Positions 1-9,918 are shown, counted from the first letter of the stretch. The stretch: 26,865 nucleotides of DNA from JADHUC01 sp964617665 (GCA_964617665.1 CAZUAH010000153.1:1-26865); one strand, 5' to 3'. Translations and numbers: made by a program. Notes: generated from the letters alone by a model not told the origin.

Positions 1-62
1 AAACGCCGAAACAGGCCGCTCAACTCCACATAATCAGCAGCTTCACATAAGGTCTGCATGTC

Positions 63-3000
63 GTGGACGTCCGGTTCAGTGTGCCGGTCAGTCGATTGGG
101 TGCGACCGGTCAGATGACCGTGCCTTTGCGCCCCGTTTCGTCAGGACGTTTGTTGCTACGATTGCCCGCCCCTGACTTGGATGTCGAGATCAGCGGGTGC
201 CCCGGAGGCTGGCGTCGGCAAGTATCTGATTCTGACGACAAGGACACATCCGCAGACGACACGGCTGTTGACGCGACCGACGACTTTGTCAGTATCCCGC
301 TGGGTGCCGTCAACGATTTGTCCATCCGTTGGCAGCCGCGACGCGTTGAAGCGCGAGCCGGACAGTTAGTCAGCGTGGATCACGCCCTGCTGATCCAAGT
401 GCTGAACTCCGGCATCCATTTGCTCGGCAAGTTCCACTACCGGATTCAGCAGGGGGCGCTCAGCGAACTGCAACTGCGCATCCCGCCCGGCGTAGTCGTC
501 CAACATGTCGACGGCGCACAAGTGGCTGACTGGTCGATCGAAACCGACCCGGCCACTGGACCCAATTCCGGTGCGCAGCGGTTGGTGGTCTCGCTGAAGA
601 CAGAAGTGACTACCAGCACGGATGTGGAGACCCACTGTTTCCGACGCGATCGTCAGGTTACGGGGAACATCGACATTCAGGCTCTCGAGCCAGTCGGAGT
701 CGTGCGCGAGACGGGACGCATGGCGATCGGTTGCTCCAGCAATTTCCACGTGCGCGTCAGCGATACGAGTCGCGTGGACCAGATCAACCGCATGGGGTTG
801 GATCTGCCGCACAACCCTGATGACGGCTGTGCTTTACTGTCGGCCTACCGCTACACCTCCCGACCGTGGCGTCTGCAACTGGATATCGAGCGTCATCGGG
901 CACAGGTAGAAGTGACGGATCGTACTGCCGTGGCTGTGACGGCACGTGAAATTCGCCTGCGGAGCCTACTGACCGCGGATGTGACCGGCGCTCCAGTGCC
1001 GTCGTTTGCGTTGCGTCTACCAGCTTCGCTGAGAGTTTCTCAGGTTCGCGTACCTGCCGGCGCCGACTGGTTCATTGATCGCGATGATGAAGGCCAGCGA
1101 TTGAAAGTGGAATTGAACGAGCCGACCGATGGGCAACTGAAGTTGGCGGTCAGTGGCTCGCTCGTGCGAGATTCAAGCCAAACCGAGTTCGTAGTGCCTG
1201 GCGTCACGGTAGAAAAGGCCCAGACTCAAAGTGGTCAACTGGCGATCTATCTGGATGACGATCTGGAAGCCGTCCTGACCGGTGACAGCGGAGCTCGCCC
1301 TGTCGATCCGGCTGCACTGGACAGCGTCTTGCGACCGGATGGCAGCAGGCCTGCGCAGTATGCTTTCCAGTACGAGTCGCCTCCCAAAGACCTGCGCCTG
1401 CGGCTTTCGACTGCTCCGTCACGTTTGATCGGCAACGTCACGACGGTAGTTAGCGTTCGTGAAGGTGCGGTCGCCTATATCAGCAAGGTGGATTTCGACA
1501 TCCGGCAGGCAGGGCGTTCGTTGTTACGATTGGTGACCCCGGAATGGTTGGGCGATGATATCGAGTTGCAGGGCGAGCAAATCCGGCAGATCCGCTCGCA
1601 AGTAACCGATGATATCCGTACCTGGGATATCGAGTTGCAGCAACCCGTACGGGGAGCCTATCGTCTGCAACTGATTCAATCACTGCCACTACGAGACGAC
1701 GGCACCGTACCCGCTGCCATCATCCAGCCGCTGGATGTAGAGCGATCGCGAAGTCACATTGTCCTCGAGAACTTGACTACGGATGAAATCGCGGCGACCA
1801 CAATGAACGGCGTCGTGCCTGTCTCGATGGCCTCGATACCCGATGGTTTGACTGACGACATACGCCGGCAAGCCGTAGCGGCGTATCGAGTTGGCGATAA
1901 CAATGCTGTGGCAGCATGGCAACGTCGTGTGCGCGAGCAAGAGGCCGGTCTGATGGCCAGTATCAACCTGGCCGACTTGGCTACGGTAATTCACGCAGAC
2001 GGCCGTTATCACACTCGTGCGGCTTACAGCATTCGCAACTTTACACTACAGTTTCTCGAGTTGGAGCTGCCGCCCGAGACTCGCGTTTGGTCTTCGCACG
2101 TATCGGGGCAGCCCGTGCGCCCCGCGAAGATCCATCGCCAGGGCAAAACCATCACGCTGTTGCCGCTGCAGAAGACCTCGGCCGGCGACTTCTCGTCCAA
2201 AGTCGTCGTGGTTTACTCAGGCCATTTGGGAGAAGCATTGGACCGCTGGACGCACGTTCGGCCGCCAGCTCCCCAGATCCGTAGCGATGTCCCCGTCTCG
2301 CGTACGCTTTGGACGGTACACTTGCCGAGTGAATACAAGGTCGGTCTCGTGAAAGGCGAGAGCAATCTTGAAGAGGTCGCCGCGGCATACCAGCGGCAGG
2401 AACGTAGGTTGTCATTCCTGGATGAATTGCGGCAGATGGTGCAAGTCGCCCGGACCAAGGGGAAATCCGGCGCACGATCCAAGGCCCGAGACAACCTCAA
2501 GGAAATTGGGGCCGCCTTGCAGAGCTATGCGGCGCAGGATGTTGGGGCCGAGGCAATAAACGCCGCGGAGGTCCAAGAGCAGGCTCAGCAGATTGAAGCA
2601 GATATCAAACGACTGGACGAGTTGAAGCCGGACACCAAACGAGCTGATAGTGACACGAGCTTCTATTTCAGACAACCGCAGCAGGTATCGGCAGATGCGA
2701 AGGCGGGTGTTGATCTGGATCGGGGCTTGGATGAGTTCGCCGAAATGGACATGCCGGATGCACAGGGGAAGCTACAGGAACAGAACCGCGGCCACGCGGA
2801 CGAACGACGAGGGAAGTTGCGCGAGCAAGCTGCCGAGCAACTGGAGAAACTCAAGACGATGCAACGGGGAGAACTCGACCAACCGCAGGAAGTCGCCCCA
2901 CAACAACCGGCGGAGTTGGCGGAAGGAGAGCAAGAGGTAGGGCGTGTTGGCGTAGCTCCTGCTGTTGATGAACGAACTGGAGAACAATTGCTACGGGATG

Positions 3001-3425
3001 GAGAGGCCGCACGAGACACTCTGGCGGCTTCAGCCGGAACCGGGCATTTGTCCCTGGATTTGGACTTGGCTCTCGTGGGGAATGCGTATCACTTCCGAAA
3101 ACTGCACGGCGAACCTCGGATTGTCCTTAGCGTCCGCCATGAAAACCTGACGCATCTTCTAACTGCCATTATCTGGGCCAGCCTGTGTCTGGCGCTGACC
3201 GTCGTGGCCATTCAAGTATTGAGACGTCCGAATGCTGCTGCACTTGCCAATCGTTATTGGCCCTGGCTGGTCGCGGTCGCTGGTACCGCATGGTTGTTCC
3301 TATTGCCGATAGGCGCGATTGGTTTGTGCCTACTGGTAACGGCGCTTTGTGTGTTGATCGCCCGCTCGCAAACGCGCCAAACGACCGGCTCGAGAGTATC
3401 GAATACCGAACAAAGAACGTCATAG
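63..3425 (+). CDS. very large membrane-anchored protein of unknown function, 5' end unresolved
   Basis: I do not recognise a named family. The 1120-residue frame has a long beta-rich first two thirds, an Ala/Glu/Gln-rich helical, probably coiled-coil stretch at about residues 767-865, a Gln/Glu-rich linker, and a C-terminal membrane module. That module has hydrophobic segments at about 1032-1053 and 1066-1101. No signal peptide is visible, which is odd for a protein with this layout, and the first residues already read like the middle of a beta domain. A TAA lies in the same frame at 48-50, only 12 nt before the GTG at 63, and there is no convincing ribosome-binding site. The frame upstream of that TAA is open to the window edge. 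The real gene may therefore start outside the window and be interrupted, or start at GTG 63 or CTG 54. It ends 65 nt from the convergent M28 gene. The coding call is firm; function is unknown. Confidence 0.8.
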   Translation: MDVRFSVPVSRLGATGQMTVPLRPVSSGRLLLRLPAPDLDVEISGCPGGWRRQVSDSDDKDTSADDTAVDATDDFVSIPLGAVNDLSIRWQPRRVEARAGQLVSVDHALLIQVLNSGIHLLGKFHYRIQQGALSELQLRIPPGVVVQHVDGAQVADWSIETDPATGPNSGAQRLVVSLKTEVTTSTDVETHCFRRDRQVTGNIDIQALEPVGVVRETGRMAIGCSSNFHVRVSDTSRVDQINRMGLDLPHNPDDGCALLSAYRYTSRPWRLQLDIERHRAQVEVTDRTAVAVTAREIRLRSLLTADVTGAPVPSFALRLPASLRVSQVRVPAGADWFIDRDDEGQRLKVELNEPTDGQLKLAVSGSLVRDSSQTEFVVPGVTVEKAQTQSGQLAIYLDDDLEAVLTGDSGARPVDPAALDSVLRPDGSRPAQYAFQYESPPKDLRLRLSTAPSRLIGNVTTVVSVREGAVAYISKVDFDIRQAGRSLLRLVTPEWLGDDIELQGEQIRQIRSQVTDDIRTWDIELQQPVRGAYRLQLIQSLPLRDDGTVPAAIIQPLDVERSRSHIVLENLTTDEIAATTMNGVVPVSMASIPDGLTDDIRRQAVAAYRVGDNNAVAAWQRRVREQEAGLMASINLADLATVIHADGRYHTRAAYSIRNFTLQFLELELPPETRVWSSHVSGQPVRPAKIHRQGKTITLLPLQKTSAGDFSSKVVVVYSGHLGEALDRWTHVRPPAPQIRSDVPVSRTLWTVHLPSEYKVGLVKGESNLEEVAAAYQRQERRLSFLDELRQMVQVARTKGKSGARSKARDNLKEIGAALQSYAAQDVGAEAINAAEVQEQAQQIEADIKRLDELKPDTKRADSDTSFYFRQPQQVSADAKAGVDLDRGLDEFAEMDMPDAQGKLQEQNRGHADERRGKLREQAAEQLEKLKTMQRGELDQPQEVAPQQPAELAEGEQEVGRVGVAPAVDERTGEQLLRDGEAARDTLAASAGTGHLSLDLDLALVGNAYHFRKLHGEPRIVLSVRHENLTHLLTAIIWASLCLALTVVAIQVLRRPNAAALANRYWPWLVAVAGTAWLFLLPIGAIGLCLLVTALCVLIARSQTRQTTGSRVSNTEQRTS

Positions 3426-3464
3426 TACTCTACCGTTTATCGTTTGCAGTGCGACGGATGGGAA

Positions 3465-3485
3465 AGAATCAGGAGGGTCGATTCT
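3465..3485. terminator. possible weak hairpin between convergent genes
   Basis: AGAATC at 3465-3470 and GATTCT at 3480-3485 form a 6-bp inverted repeat with a 9-nt loop. It lies in the 65-nt gap between the stop of the large membrane protein (+) and the stop of the M28 peptidase (-). There is no clear U-tract, so a terminator role is only a guess from position. Confidence 0.2.
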
Positions 3486-3490
3486 CAAGG

Positions 3491-5434
3491 TCATTCTGAC
3501 TGCTTCAAGTATCCACTTGCGACGATTCTGTCGACCAGTGCGAGCACGGCTTCGACATTGAGTTCTGGCGACGCGCTTTCTGCGATGGCGAAACCGGATG
3601 ACGTTCGCGAGATGGTCGTGTCGCTGTTCACGTGCATCATCTCGAATTCAAGCCGTTCGACGATCTCCATCAAGGAACGCTTGCCATCAGCCCAATAGAG
3701 GATTCGGTGGAAGAGAAGATCGAGGTTGTTCTCGTACAGAAGTTCTCGGTATTCACGCTCGTCTTCGGGAGACTCGTGACCGATGCTCCAGGCTTTCGGA
3801 GTTCCTTTGGTCGTGCGCTCCAGCACTGTGGTGGCCGCTCTGTGTTGGATGGCATCGGGGAGATTCCGCGGCGAGGTGGTCGGAAAAGCGTCCTGGAACT
3901 GCTCGCACCAAGCAGCGACCGCAAGCTGCAGTTCCTCTTGTATCGACGAGGCATCCGAAGCAGGCAGCCCGAAGCGTTCCACGGAGGTGATGGATAGATG
4001 CGCCTGCTCGATGAACCACTGTCGGGTGCGCGGTAGATCGAAGGGCCAGCAGCCGCTGAGTAACTGTAATTGGGCGCGGTGCCACTGGTCGCGATTGGCT
4101 CCCGTCACGACATGGGCAAGCCACTGGGCGGTTTCCGGCCCGCTGTTGGCAAGGAAATAGAGCTGGGTCGCGCTAACCAGACCGATACGTTCCATCACCT
4201 CGGCGCTGAGCGTCTCGAAACGATCGGCCGAAGAATGGTAGTTGCGCGAGGGATATTGGATCAGGCAGGGAAGGGGGACGTCCATGTTGGGATCGGAGGT
4301 AATTGTATCGTTGATGATCTCTGCCCTGTCGGCAACGGCTTTCCAGCGGATGTTGGGCGAGAGAATCTCCTCACATAGGTGTGCAAGTAGATGACCAGTA
4401 CAAGACGGATTCGATGCTGGCGGCATGAACAGATGCAACACCGAAGCGCCCTTGGCTTGATCGACGCCAATCTCGTCGATGTTCAAGCCGCCTAGGATAT
4501 TCGGAATGCAGTCGGCGTGTTTGTGCATCCATGCGTACAAACCGTACCCTTCCCAGTTGAACAGGAATCGGATACTTCGACGCAGTCGAGGCACGACGTC
4601 CTGGGCGATGGCGGCGTTCAGGCTACGGGCTAATTCCAGCCCGACCCCGACGCCCGAGGCATTGTCATTGGCTCCCGGTTCGTACAAGTGCGATACGAAG
4701 AGGATCTCCTTCTCCGGCTCCTCGGCTCCAGGGATGACGCCCGTGGCGCTGTTGAACGCGCCATCGTAGATACGGCTGTTGATTTCTGCACGGACGCGCA
4801 CCGCGCCTCCGCGCAAGAGACTGCGGAGCATCTCGCCCTGACGCGGCGTGAGCATAAAGCCCCAGCATTCTCCGGCCGCCGGTCGCAACGCACTGTTCTC
4901 CCAGCGAACGTCATCGGGCAAATCGAATGGATCGCGAACACCCGGTAAGGTACCGAGGAAATCGGACAAGATTCCCTGCACGCCCATGGCACGCATCTGT
5001 GGGTACACGTCGTTGATGCGATGCCGAGTGAAAGGAATCTTGCCGGCCAGATCGACGTCCTCTCCACCATCCCATTCGACGATTTCACCTTCCACTTCAC
5101 TGGGACCGGAGTACATTACCAGCGATTCAGGTACCACAGACCAATCGCACAACAGCTCCCGATGCGGCTCGACCATCCGGAGACGTGCCTCGGCCACGTC
5201 CCAAGCCTTCATCGAACTCCATCCATACCACGAGGCCGTTCCATCGGCCGGAAAGCTCTCGACCGTAACATCGGACAAACCCGCCGCCTGCAATTCCCGG
5301 CCACAACGGTTGGCGGATTCCTCGAAATTCGGAAAGGTAAAGAACCGTTCCAACCGGTTCTGTTCGGCTGCCTGAAGTAAGGCCCGCTGAGCACTAAAAC
5401 GTCCCACAAACCTGGAGTAGAAATCACGCCACAT
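3491..5434 (-). CDS. M28-family (Zn aminopeptidase-like) peptidase with C-terminal extension
   Basis: This 647-aa protein has the M28 metallopeptidase layout: an N-terminal alpha-helical part, a PA-like beta insert at about residues 105-165, then the peptidase core. Visible ligand candidates are His249 and Asp257 (SHLYEPGANDNASG), Glu295 (FNWEGYGL, catalytic position), Asp320 (LNIDEIG) and His400 (RNYHSSAD). The usual second Glu of the EExGL motif is Gly296, so a zinc ligand may be missing or replaced. No signal peptide is seen. The last 100 or so residues form a separate helical domain, possibly winged-helix-like, that I cannot assign. The start ATG at 5434 has a GAGGTG ribosome site about 9 nt upstream. 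The gene starts 19 nt after the stop of the upstream propeller gene, so the two are probably co-transcribed. Substrate is unknown; peptide or aminoacyl bond hydrolysis is expected from the family. Confidence 0.8.
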   Translation of the reverse strand: MWRDFYSRFVGRFSAQRALLQAAEQNRLERFFTFPNFEESANRCGRELQAAGLSDVTVESFPADGTASWYGWSSMKAWDVAEARLRMVEPHRELLCDWSVVPESLVMYSGPSEVEGEIVEWDGGEDVDLAGKIPFTRHRINDVYPQMRAMGVQGILSDFLGTLPGVRDPFDLPDDVRWENSALRPAAGECWGFMLTPRQGEMLRSLLRGGAVRVRAEINSRIYDGAFNSATGVIPGAEEPEKEILFVSHLYEPGANDNASGVGVGLELARSLNAAIAQDVVPRLRRSIRFLFNWEGYGLYAWMHKHADCIPNILGGLNIDEIGVDQAKGASVLHLFMPPASNPSCTGHLLAHLCEEILSPNIRWKAVADRAEIINDTITSDPNMDVPLPCLIQYPSRNYHSSADRFETLSAEVMERIGLVSATQLYFLANSGPETAQWLAHVVTGANRDQWHRAQLQLLSGCWPFDLPRTRQWFIEQAHLSITSVERFGLPASDASSIQEELQLAVAAWCEQFQDAFPTTSPRNLPDAIQHRAATTVLERTTKGTPKAWSIGHESPEDEREYRELLYENNLDLLFHRILYWADGKRSLMEIVERLEFEMMHVNSDTTISRTSSGFAIAESASPELNVEAVLALVDRIVASGYLKQSE

Positions 5435-5453
5435 CGTTCACCACACCTCTTGT

Positions 5454-8400
5454 TCAGTCGCTCGACTGTCTTGCGTAACAATGGAGCTGGCCGCCGGCCA
5501 ACGAGACGAGAATCTGCTCGTTGTGGTTGAGTGCAAGTCCACCCTTCACCGCGCGTGCGGCAAGTTGTTCCTGCCAAATCTGTCGGCCGGTGCCGATGTC
5601 GATAGCGGATAGTGCGGGATTGCCGCCGCCGGCGTCCTGGGAGGCTGCCAGCAAGACGGTTGGCGAGATGACAAATGCATTGAAACGCCGCCCCGATCCA
5701 TCCTGCCAGGCGCTCGTCTGCTGTGGCGCTGCACGGCGCACGCTGGTGCCATCGGAGCCCGGTTCCGGTGCCGATTTCGGCCTGAGCAGCGCCAGCCTCG
5801 TGTGTCGATCACCTTGCGGACTGGCTTGGTAGCTGAGCGCGCTTCCATCGGCAAGACGGTATGACAGGGATATGAATTGTCCGTAGTGCGGATAGTAGGC
5901 ACTAAAGGCGTTTGGCCGCCGCGATTGGATCGCATTCGAGGGCTGGTTCAGACACTTGCCGGACTGCAGGTCGTAGCGGGCCGTGGGATAGACGGTACCG
6001 CCGCAGAAAGCCAACTCGTCGCCCTGGATGCTCAGGCTTCCCTGAAGGCTGATGCCGCTGCGAACCGTCTGCGAGATCGTACCTGACGTGTCGTTGTGCC
6101 AAATTACCCTTCCCGTAACGGCGTCAAGGGCGTAAACGTACGTGCCGTCGTAGTCGGCAATGCCGGCTGCCGCGTAGACCACGCCGCTGGAATTTGCTCC
6201 GCCAGATGATGCGTTCCCGTCCGCCACCACCACGCCGCCAGCCACCGGCCATGTGGACATCAATTTGCCGTACACCGGCATGCGTCGCTCGACCGGAGCA
6301 GCGCGAAATCGCCATAATCGTCGCCCGGTGGCGGCCTCAAACGCGTAAACGTAGCCATCGGATGAGCCTGCAAAGAGGCGCCCGCGCCAGATCGCTGGTG
6401 GGAAGCGGATGGCCCCGCCAGTGTACTCTTTCCATTGCACGGTGCCGTCACCGGCACGCACGGCCCATACGACGCCGCTGTCGTCGCCGAAAAAGACCGA
6501 CTCGTCGGCTGTCACCGGTGCGGTAATGCCGTCGGCAGATGGTGGCTCGAACGTCCAGTGATGCCGAACCTTCTTGGCAATCGCGACACGCGTAACGCTC
6601 GTTCGCTGGTTGTCGCCCAAGTAGGTCGGCCAGTCGTCTGGCTCGGTATCGAACTCTTCGACCTGTGTCAGCTCGCCATCACCGCGCTCCGGTTGTGCTT
6701 CACTTGCGTCTGCGACGGTCTCGTCAGCCGGCGCCAAACAGACGTTCCCATAAATGGACAACGCACAGCCGCACATCCAGGGCCCCCAGTAGAGATGCCC
6801 GCCCGCCGGAACAACTCCATCCTGGCAAGGCGGCCGCATGGTTGCCATGTGATGCGCGGAGCCGGAGGCGAGATCGAGGCGAACGCTGCCGTTGGTCGTC
6901 CGGCCGAAGATACCATCCGGCGTGCCGTTTATCCGTGTGCAATCGAACCGTCGAACGCGGAACCGTCCCAGCTCCTTTCCCGTCGCGTAGTCGAATTTGA
7001 TGATGTCCTGGCTCAGGGCGGCATAGAGCCCGTCGTCACGAAGCAATACGTGCTGGAAAGTGTATGGAACCCGTCCTCCCCTGATCTGGCGCTCGTCGTT
7101 CTCCCACAGCAGCTTGCCATCTGCGGCCGACGCGACGATCAGTCTCGACCTCTGGGGGCCGGCCATCACCAGATAGTCTTCGTTGCACTTCAGGTAATTG
7201 GTCGTCGTGTACCCAGTCGAATAGTGATTCTTCGCCAGATTCTCCCCGATCGCAGCCAACAGATTCGAATCCGAATTCTTCCAACGCACTTCACCGCTCG
7301 ACGTGTCCAAGCAGGCCACGAAACGTCCCGGAGAGTGAAAGTAGATCTGGCCGCTGTGCATGGCGACTGCCCAGCCGTCGATGTACGCCTCGTCGCGATG
7401 GTGCCAGAGCAGTTTCCCGGTATCGAGATCAAACGCCGCGAACGTGCGTCCAAAGGCCGGATTGGTCTTGGGATTCTGGAACTTGTATCCGGGCCAGTCT
7501 CCCCATCCCCAATGCCCTATGCCGGGCTCCCGGGAAGGGGTCCGCGGCGACTCGACTTCCTCGCCACCGACCAGTGCGTACAGTACGCCATCCTCCAGGG
7601 CCATCCACTTCCATACAGGGCCGTCGGAGATTTCTTGTGGAACGACGATCTTGCGGCGCAGTTCTCCTGTTCGAGCGTCGAGCATCTGGCAAGATTCATC
7701 GTCAGCGATGTATAGCGCCTTGTCGGTGGCGATCATCGTGTTGCGGTGGATAAGGAAGCCTTCCTTCAGATTCCGCTTCCACAGAATCGTGCCGTTGTAG
7801 GCATTGATGCACATCAGCGTATTGAGAACCTCGTTTTGATTCGTCCTGTGGGCGAGGTTGCCAAACGCCTTGTAGATCCTCCCGCCGGCGATCACCGTCT
7901 GCTGAGGCATGGGAGAGAACTTAGGATAAGAAATGAACTGTGTACGGAAGGGATAGCGTACGACGCGATCGGTAGACAAAGGATTGTTATCGGGGCCGTG
8001 ATAGGGATGGCTCCAGTCGTCGATGCCTTCGGGAAACGGTTTCACGATTGTTCTGTTGCCGTAATATGCTGTTCCTTCCGGGTGCAACACGCGAAGAAGT
8101 TCTTGCTCCGACACCTTTCCGTCGGCCTCGGGCGACACGAAGATCGCGCCCACCATGTTGTCAGCCAGGTGAATTCGATCGTAACTGCCTTCTGCGGCGA
8201 ATACGTTCTTCCCCAGCAACCCGGCGGCTTCCGCGGTTTTGCGCACAGCGAGCACTTCGTCCGGATCGGGGGACTGAAAATACACCAGCAAGTCGCTGTC
8301 CGCAGGCAATTCAGTTATGATGTCCGGCCGCGCTCCTTTTGGCAGGCCAAGCACCGCGCATATGCCGCTGCGAGATTCAATCTCCGCAGTGACTGGCTTC

Positions 8401-8516
8401 GTCTGCGTCTCAGCCGCACAACCGGTCCTTCCATTGGCACCGCACACGAGCATCCAAGTGGCGATGATACCAGCCCACTTCAACAATCGCAGCGATCGCA
8501 TCTTTGCCTTTGTCAT
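5454..8516 (-). CDS. secreted PQQ/BamB-type beta-propeller with N-terminal methyltransferase-like domain
   Basis: The 1020-aa product starts with a basic then hydrophobic signal peptide (about residues 1-34, ending near GCAAE). Residues about 45-160 follow the strand-helix order of a class I SAM methyltransferase, including a terminal ELLRVLHPEG segment. The glycine-rich SAM loop is replaced by VLGLPKGARP, so this domain is probably not catalytic. A long run of PQQ-type propeller blades follows, with repeated motifs such as YNGTILWKRNL, DTGKLLWHHRD, GDGTVQWKEYT, ATGRRLWRFRA, VTGRVIWHND and GTGRQIWQEQL. Such blades are known for protein contacts (BamB) or PQQ-dehydrogenase folds; I see nothing that proves cofactor binding. 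ATG 8516 has GGAGA 7 nt upstream. It lies 151 nt downstream of the Tat gene and 19 nt upstream of the M28 gene. Role is unknown; a periplasmic or surface scaffold or dehydrogenase-like function is possible. Confidence 0.82.
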   Translation of the reverse strand: MTKAKMRSLRLLKWAGIIATWMLVCGANGRTGCAAETQTKPVTAEIESRSGICAVLGLPKGARPDIITELPADSDLLVYFQSPDPDEVLAVRKTAEAAGLLGKNVFAAEGSYDRIHLADNMVGAIFVSPEADGKVSEQELLRVLHPEGTAYYGNRTIVKPFPEGIDDWSHPYHGPDNNPLSTDRVVRYPFRTQFISYPKFSPMPQQTVIAGGRIYKAFGNLAHRTNQNEVLNTLMCINAYNGTILWKRNLKEGFLIHRNTMIATDKALYIADDESCQMLDARTGELRRKIVVPQEISDGPVWKWMALEDGVLYALVGGEEVESPRTPSREPGIGHWGWGDWPGYKFQNPKTNPAFGRTFAAFDLDTGKLLWHHRDEAYIDGWAVAMHSGQIYFHSPGRFVACLDTSSGEVRWKNSDSNLLAAIGENLAKNHYSTGYTTTNYLKCNEDYLVMAGPQRSRLIVASAADGKLLWENDERQIRGGRVPYTFQHVLLRDDGLYAALSQDIIKFDYATGKELGRFRVRRFDCTRINGTPDGIFGRTTNGSVRLDLASGSAHHMATMRPPCQDGVVPAGGHLYWGPWMCGCALSIYGNVCLAPADETVADASEAQPERGDGELTQVEEFDTEPDDWPTYLGDNQRTSVTRVAIAKKVRHHWTFEPPSADGITAPVTADESVFFGDDSGVVWAVRAGDGTVQWKEYTGGAIRFPPAIWRGRLFAGSSDGYVYAFEAATGRRLWRFRAAPVERRMPVYGKLMSTWPVAGGVVVADGNASSGGANSSGVVYAAAGIADYDGTYVYALDAVTGRVIWHNDTSGTISQTVRSGISLQGSLSIQGDELAFCGGTVYPTARYDLQSGKCLNQPSNAIQSRRPNAFSAYYPHYGQFISLSYRLADGSALSYQASPQGDRHTRLALLRPKSAPEPGSDGTSVRRAAPQQTSAWQDGSGRRFNAFVISPTVLLAASQDAGGGNPALSAIDIGTGRQIWQEQLAARAVKGGLALNHNEQILVSLAGGQLHCYARQSSD

Positions 8517-8667
8517 GACGTGTCTCCAATGTTTGACAACGTGATCCAGAAGAGTTGCGGCCCGCTAAACCAATGGTCACATATTGTATCCACTGCTGAG
8601 TCGAGATCCCAGCTAGCGACAACGCCTATCAAAGTCCGTGGTGATTGCACGAATGTGGAAAGGCGTA

Positions 8668-9918
8668 TCACAAGGATGGGCGAGGAGCGTGTGGGTAATC
8701 CACCGGACCGTAGGCAATCGCCAATTCGGGCGTCAGAAGCTCCTGGTGGTCGCGTACCCGGGAGGTGAGCAGTCGGTCTAGCAATCCGGATGTCAGCAGA
8801 GTCCGCTCGACCGGATACGACGGTCGCCCGGTGTGAAACATCCGTTCGATCGCTTTCAACAGATACGCGAAGTGCGGATACGCCGGATCGGGGCGCTCTT
8901 CGGCGTAAGTCGCCAGCGGCTGTGCACGTCCTTTCAGTTTCACGGCGACCGAAATCCCTCTAGCAAGTCCGGAGAGCATTAATACGGACGCCCGCAATCC
9001 GTCACGATATTGAAACAAGAACAGTGCCACGTTGTCGCCGCCCAATGTGCGCATATCGACCTTTGAGCGCCGAGGCACGGCAGCCAATGCAGCGTCCAGC
9101 AGCGTCCGCGAAACGCGTCCCTCGTCCACAGCCTGCCACATTGCATCGCCCTGCAGGCATTGCACGCACTCGATACCGGTTTCCGCGCCACGTCGCCGTT
9201 CGACGAATGTCTGGAGGAATTCGAGCGTATGAAACCCATAGACATCGAGCCCGGAATAACCCACGCCGACTGCCTCTTCGATTTCGCAGCCCATGGGAAC
9301 GGTCCGATCCGGCTTGCGAAAGGAGACCGGCAACGATGACCCTGCCATAAACGGGATCTTCAGTTCACGGGCCCGGTCGTACATCCACTGCGCGTCCGAC
9401 CAGACCGGATCAAGGTGTTTGTCGTTGAACACTGGAACAACACGACCGTGGTTTTCAAACGTGTTCGCAATTGCCGTGAAAAATCGCCGTCGTGGATATA
9501 AGTGTTGTCCCTTATCGTTCCACGGATAGTCACCGTGTTCCCCGATGTTCAGCACACCGTCGACAGCCACTTCGTCGCGCCCGAGTGTAATCGCCTCCTC
9601 GATCGTTTTCGCGATGGGCACTTTGTACCTAGCAGCCATCGAGCGGGCCATGTCCTTTTGCGGAAACTGATCGACGTACATCGAAGCCAGTCGCAGGTTG
9701 GGGCCTGGCCCACCGTCTTGTTCCCATCCCTCAAGGATCTTTCCGACCAGTACGTCGGCATGCGATCCCTTGCGGTAGATCGTCAAGATCGCCGCGATGC
9801 TCTTCGGACGAGGAGAGGGCTCGGCCGCTGCCGTCATGCCACGCCAAACACCCGGCAGCGACGCCAACGAGAGGTATTTGATTACGTCCCGGCGGCTAAT
9901 CGTCTGTCTTGTGTTCAC
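8668..9918 (-). CDS. Tat-exported protein of unknown function (Gfo/Idh/MocA-like region possible)
   Basis: The 416-aa protein begins with a twin-arginine signal (SRRDVIKYLSLASLPG). I chose GTG 9918 because it has a strong GGAGG with about 8 nt spacing. An ATG seven codons upstream would place that ribosome site inside the gene and add an acidic leader before the Tat motif. After the signal the sequence runs IAAILTIYRKGSHADVLVGK, which recalls the start of Gfo/Idh/MocA-like sugar oxidoreductases, but no GxGxxG nucleotide loop is visible. A charged central part with DGVLNIGEHGDYP and a conserved-looking VFNDKHL segment follow. I cannot name the family with confidence. It sits between the RraA-family gene (238 nt upstream, with a repeat element in the gap) and the large propeller gene, all on the same strand, so an operon is plausible. 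It is probably periplasmic. Confidence 0.78.
   Translation of the reverse strand: MNTRQTISRRDVIKYLSLASLPGVWRGMTAAAEPSPRPKSIAAILTIYRKGSHADVLVGKILEGWEQDGGPGPNLRLASMYVDQFPQKDMARSMAARYKVPIAKTIEEAITLGRDEVAVDGVLNIGEHGDYPWNDKGQHLYPRRRFFTAIANTFENHGRVVPVFNDKHLDPVWSDAQWMYDRARELKIPFMAGSSLPVSFRKPDRTVPMGCEIEEAVGVGYSGLDVYGFHTLEFLQTFVERRRGAETGIECVQCLQGDAMWQAVDEGRVSRTLLDAALAAVPRRSKVDMRTLGGDNVALFLFQYRDGLRASVLMLSGLARGISVAVKLKGRAQPLATYAEERPDPAYPHFAYLLKAIERMFHTGRPSYPVERTLLTSGLLDRLLTSRVRDHQELLTPELAIAYGPVDYPHAPRPSL

Noticed and set aside
6435..7715. Long plus-strand open frame of 426 codons
   Set aside because: It is wholly antisense to the propeller gene, whose blade motifs are clear, and shows no domain or ribosome site of its own.
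7746..8768. Plus-strand open frame of 340 codons
   Set aside because: It covers the antisense of the propeller N-terminus, including the signal peptide, and ends in the Tat gene; no support.
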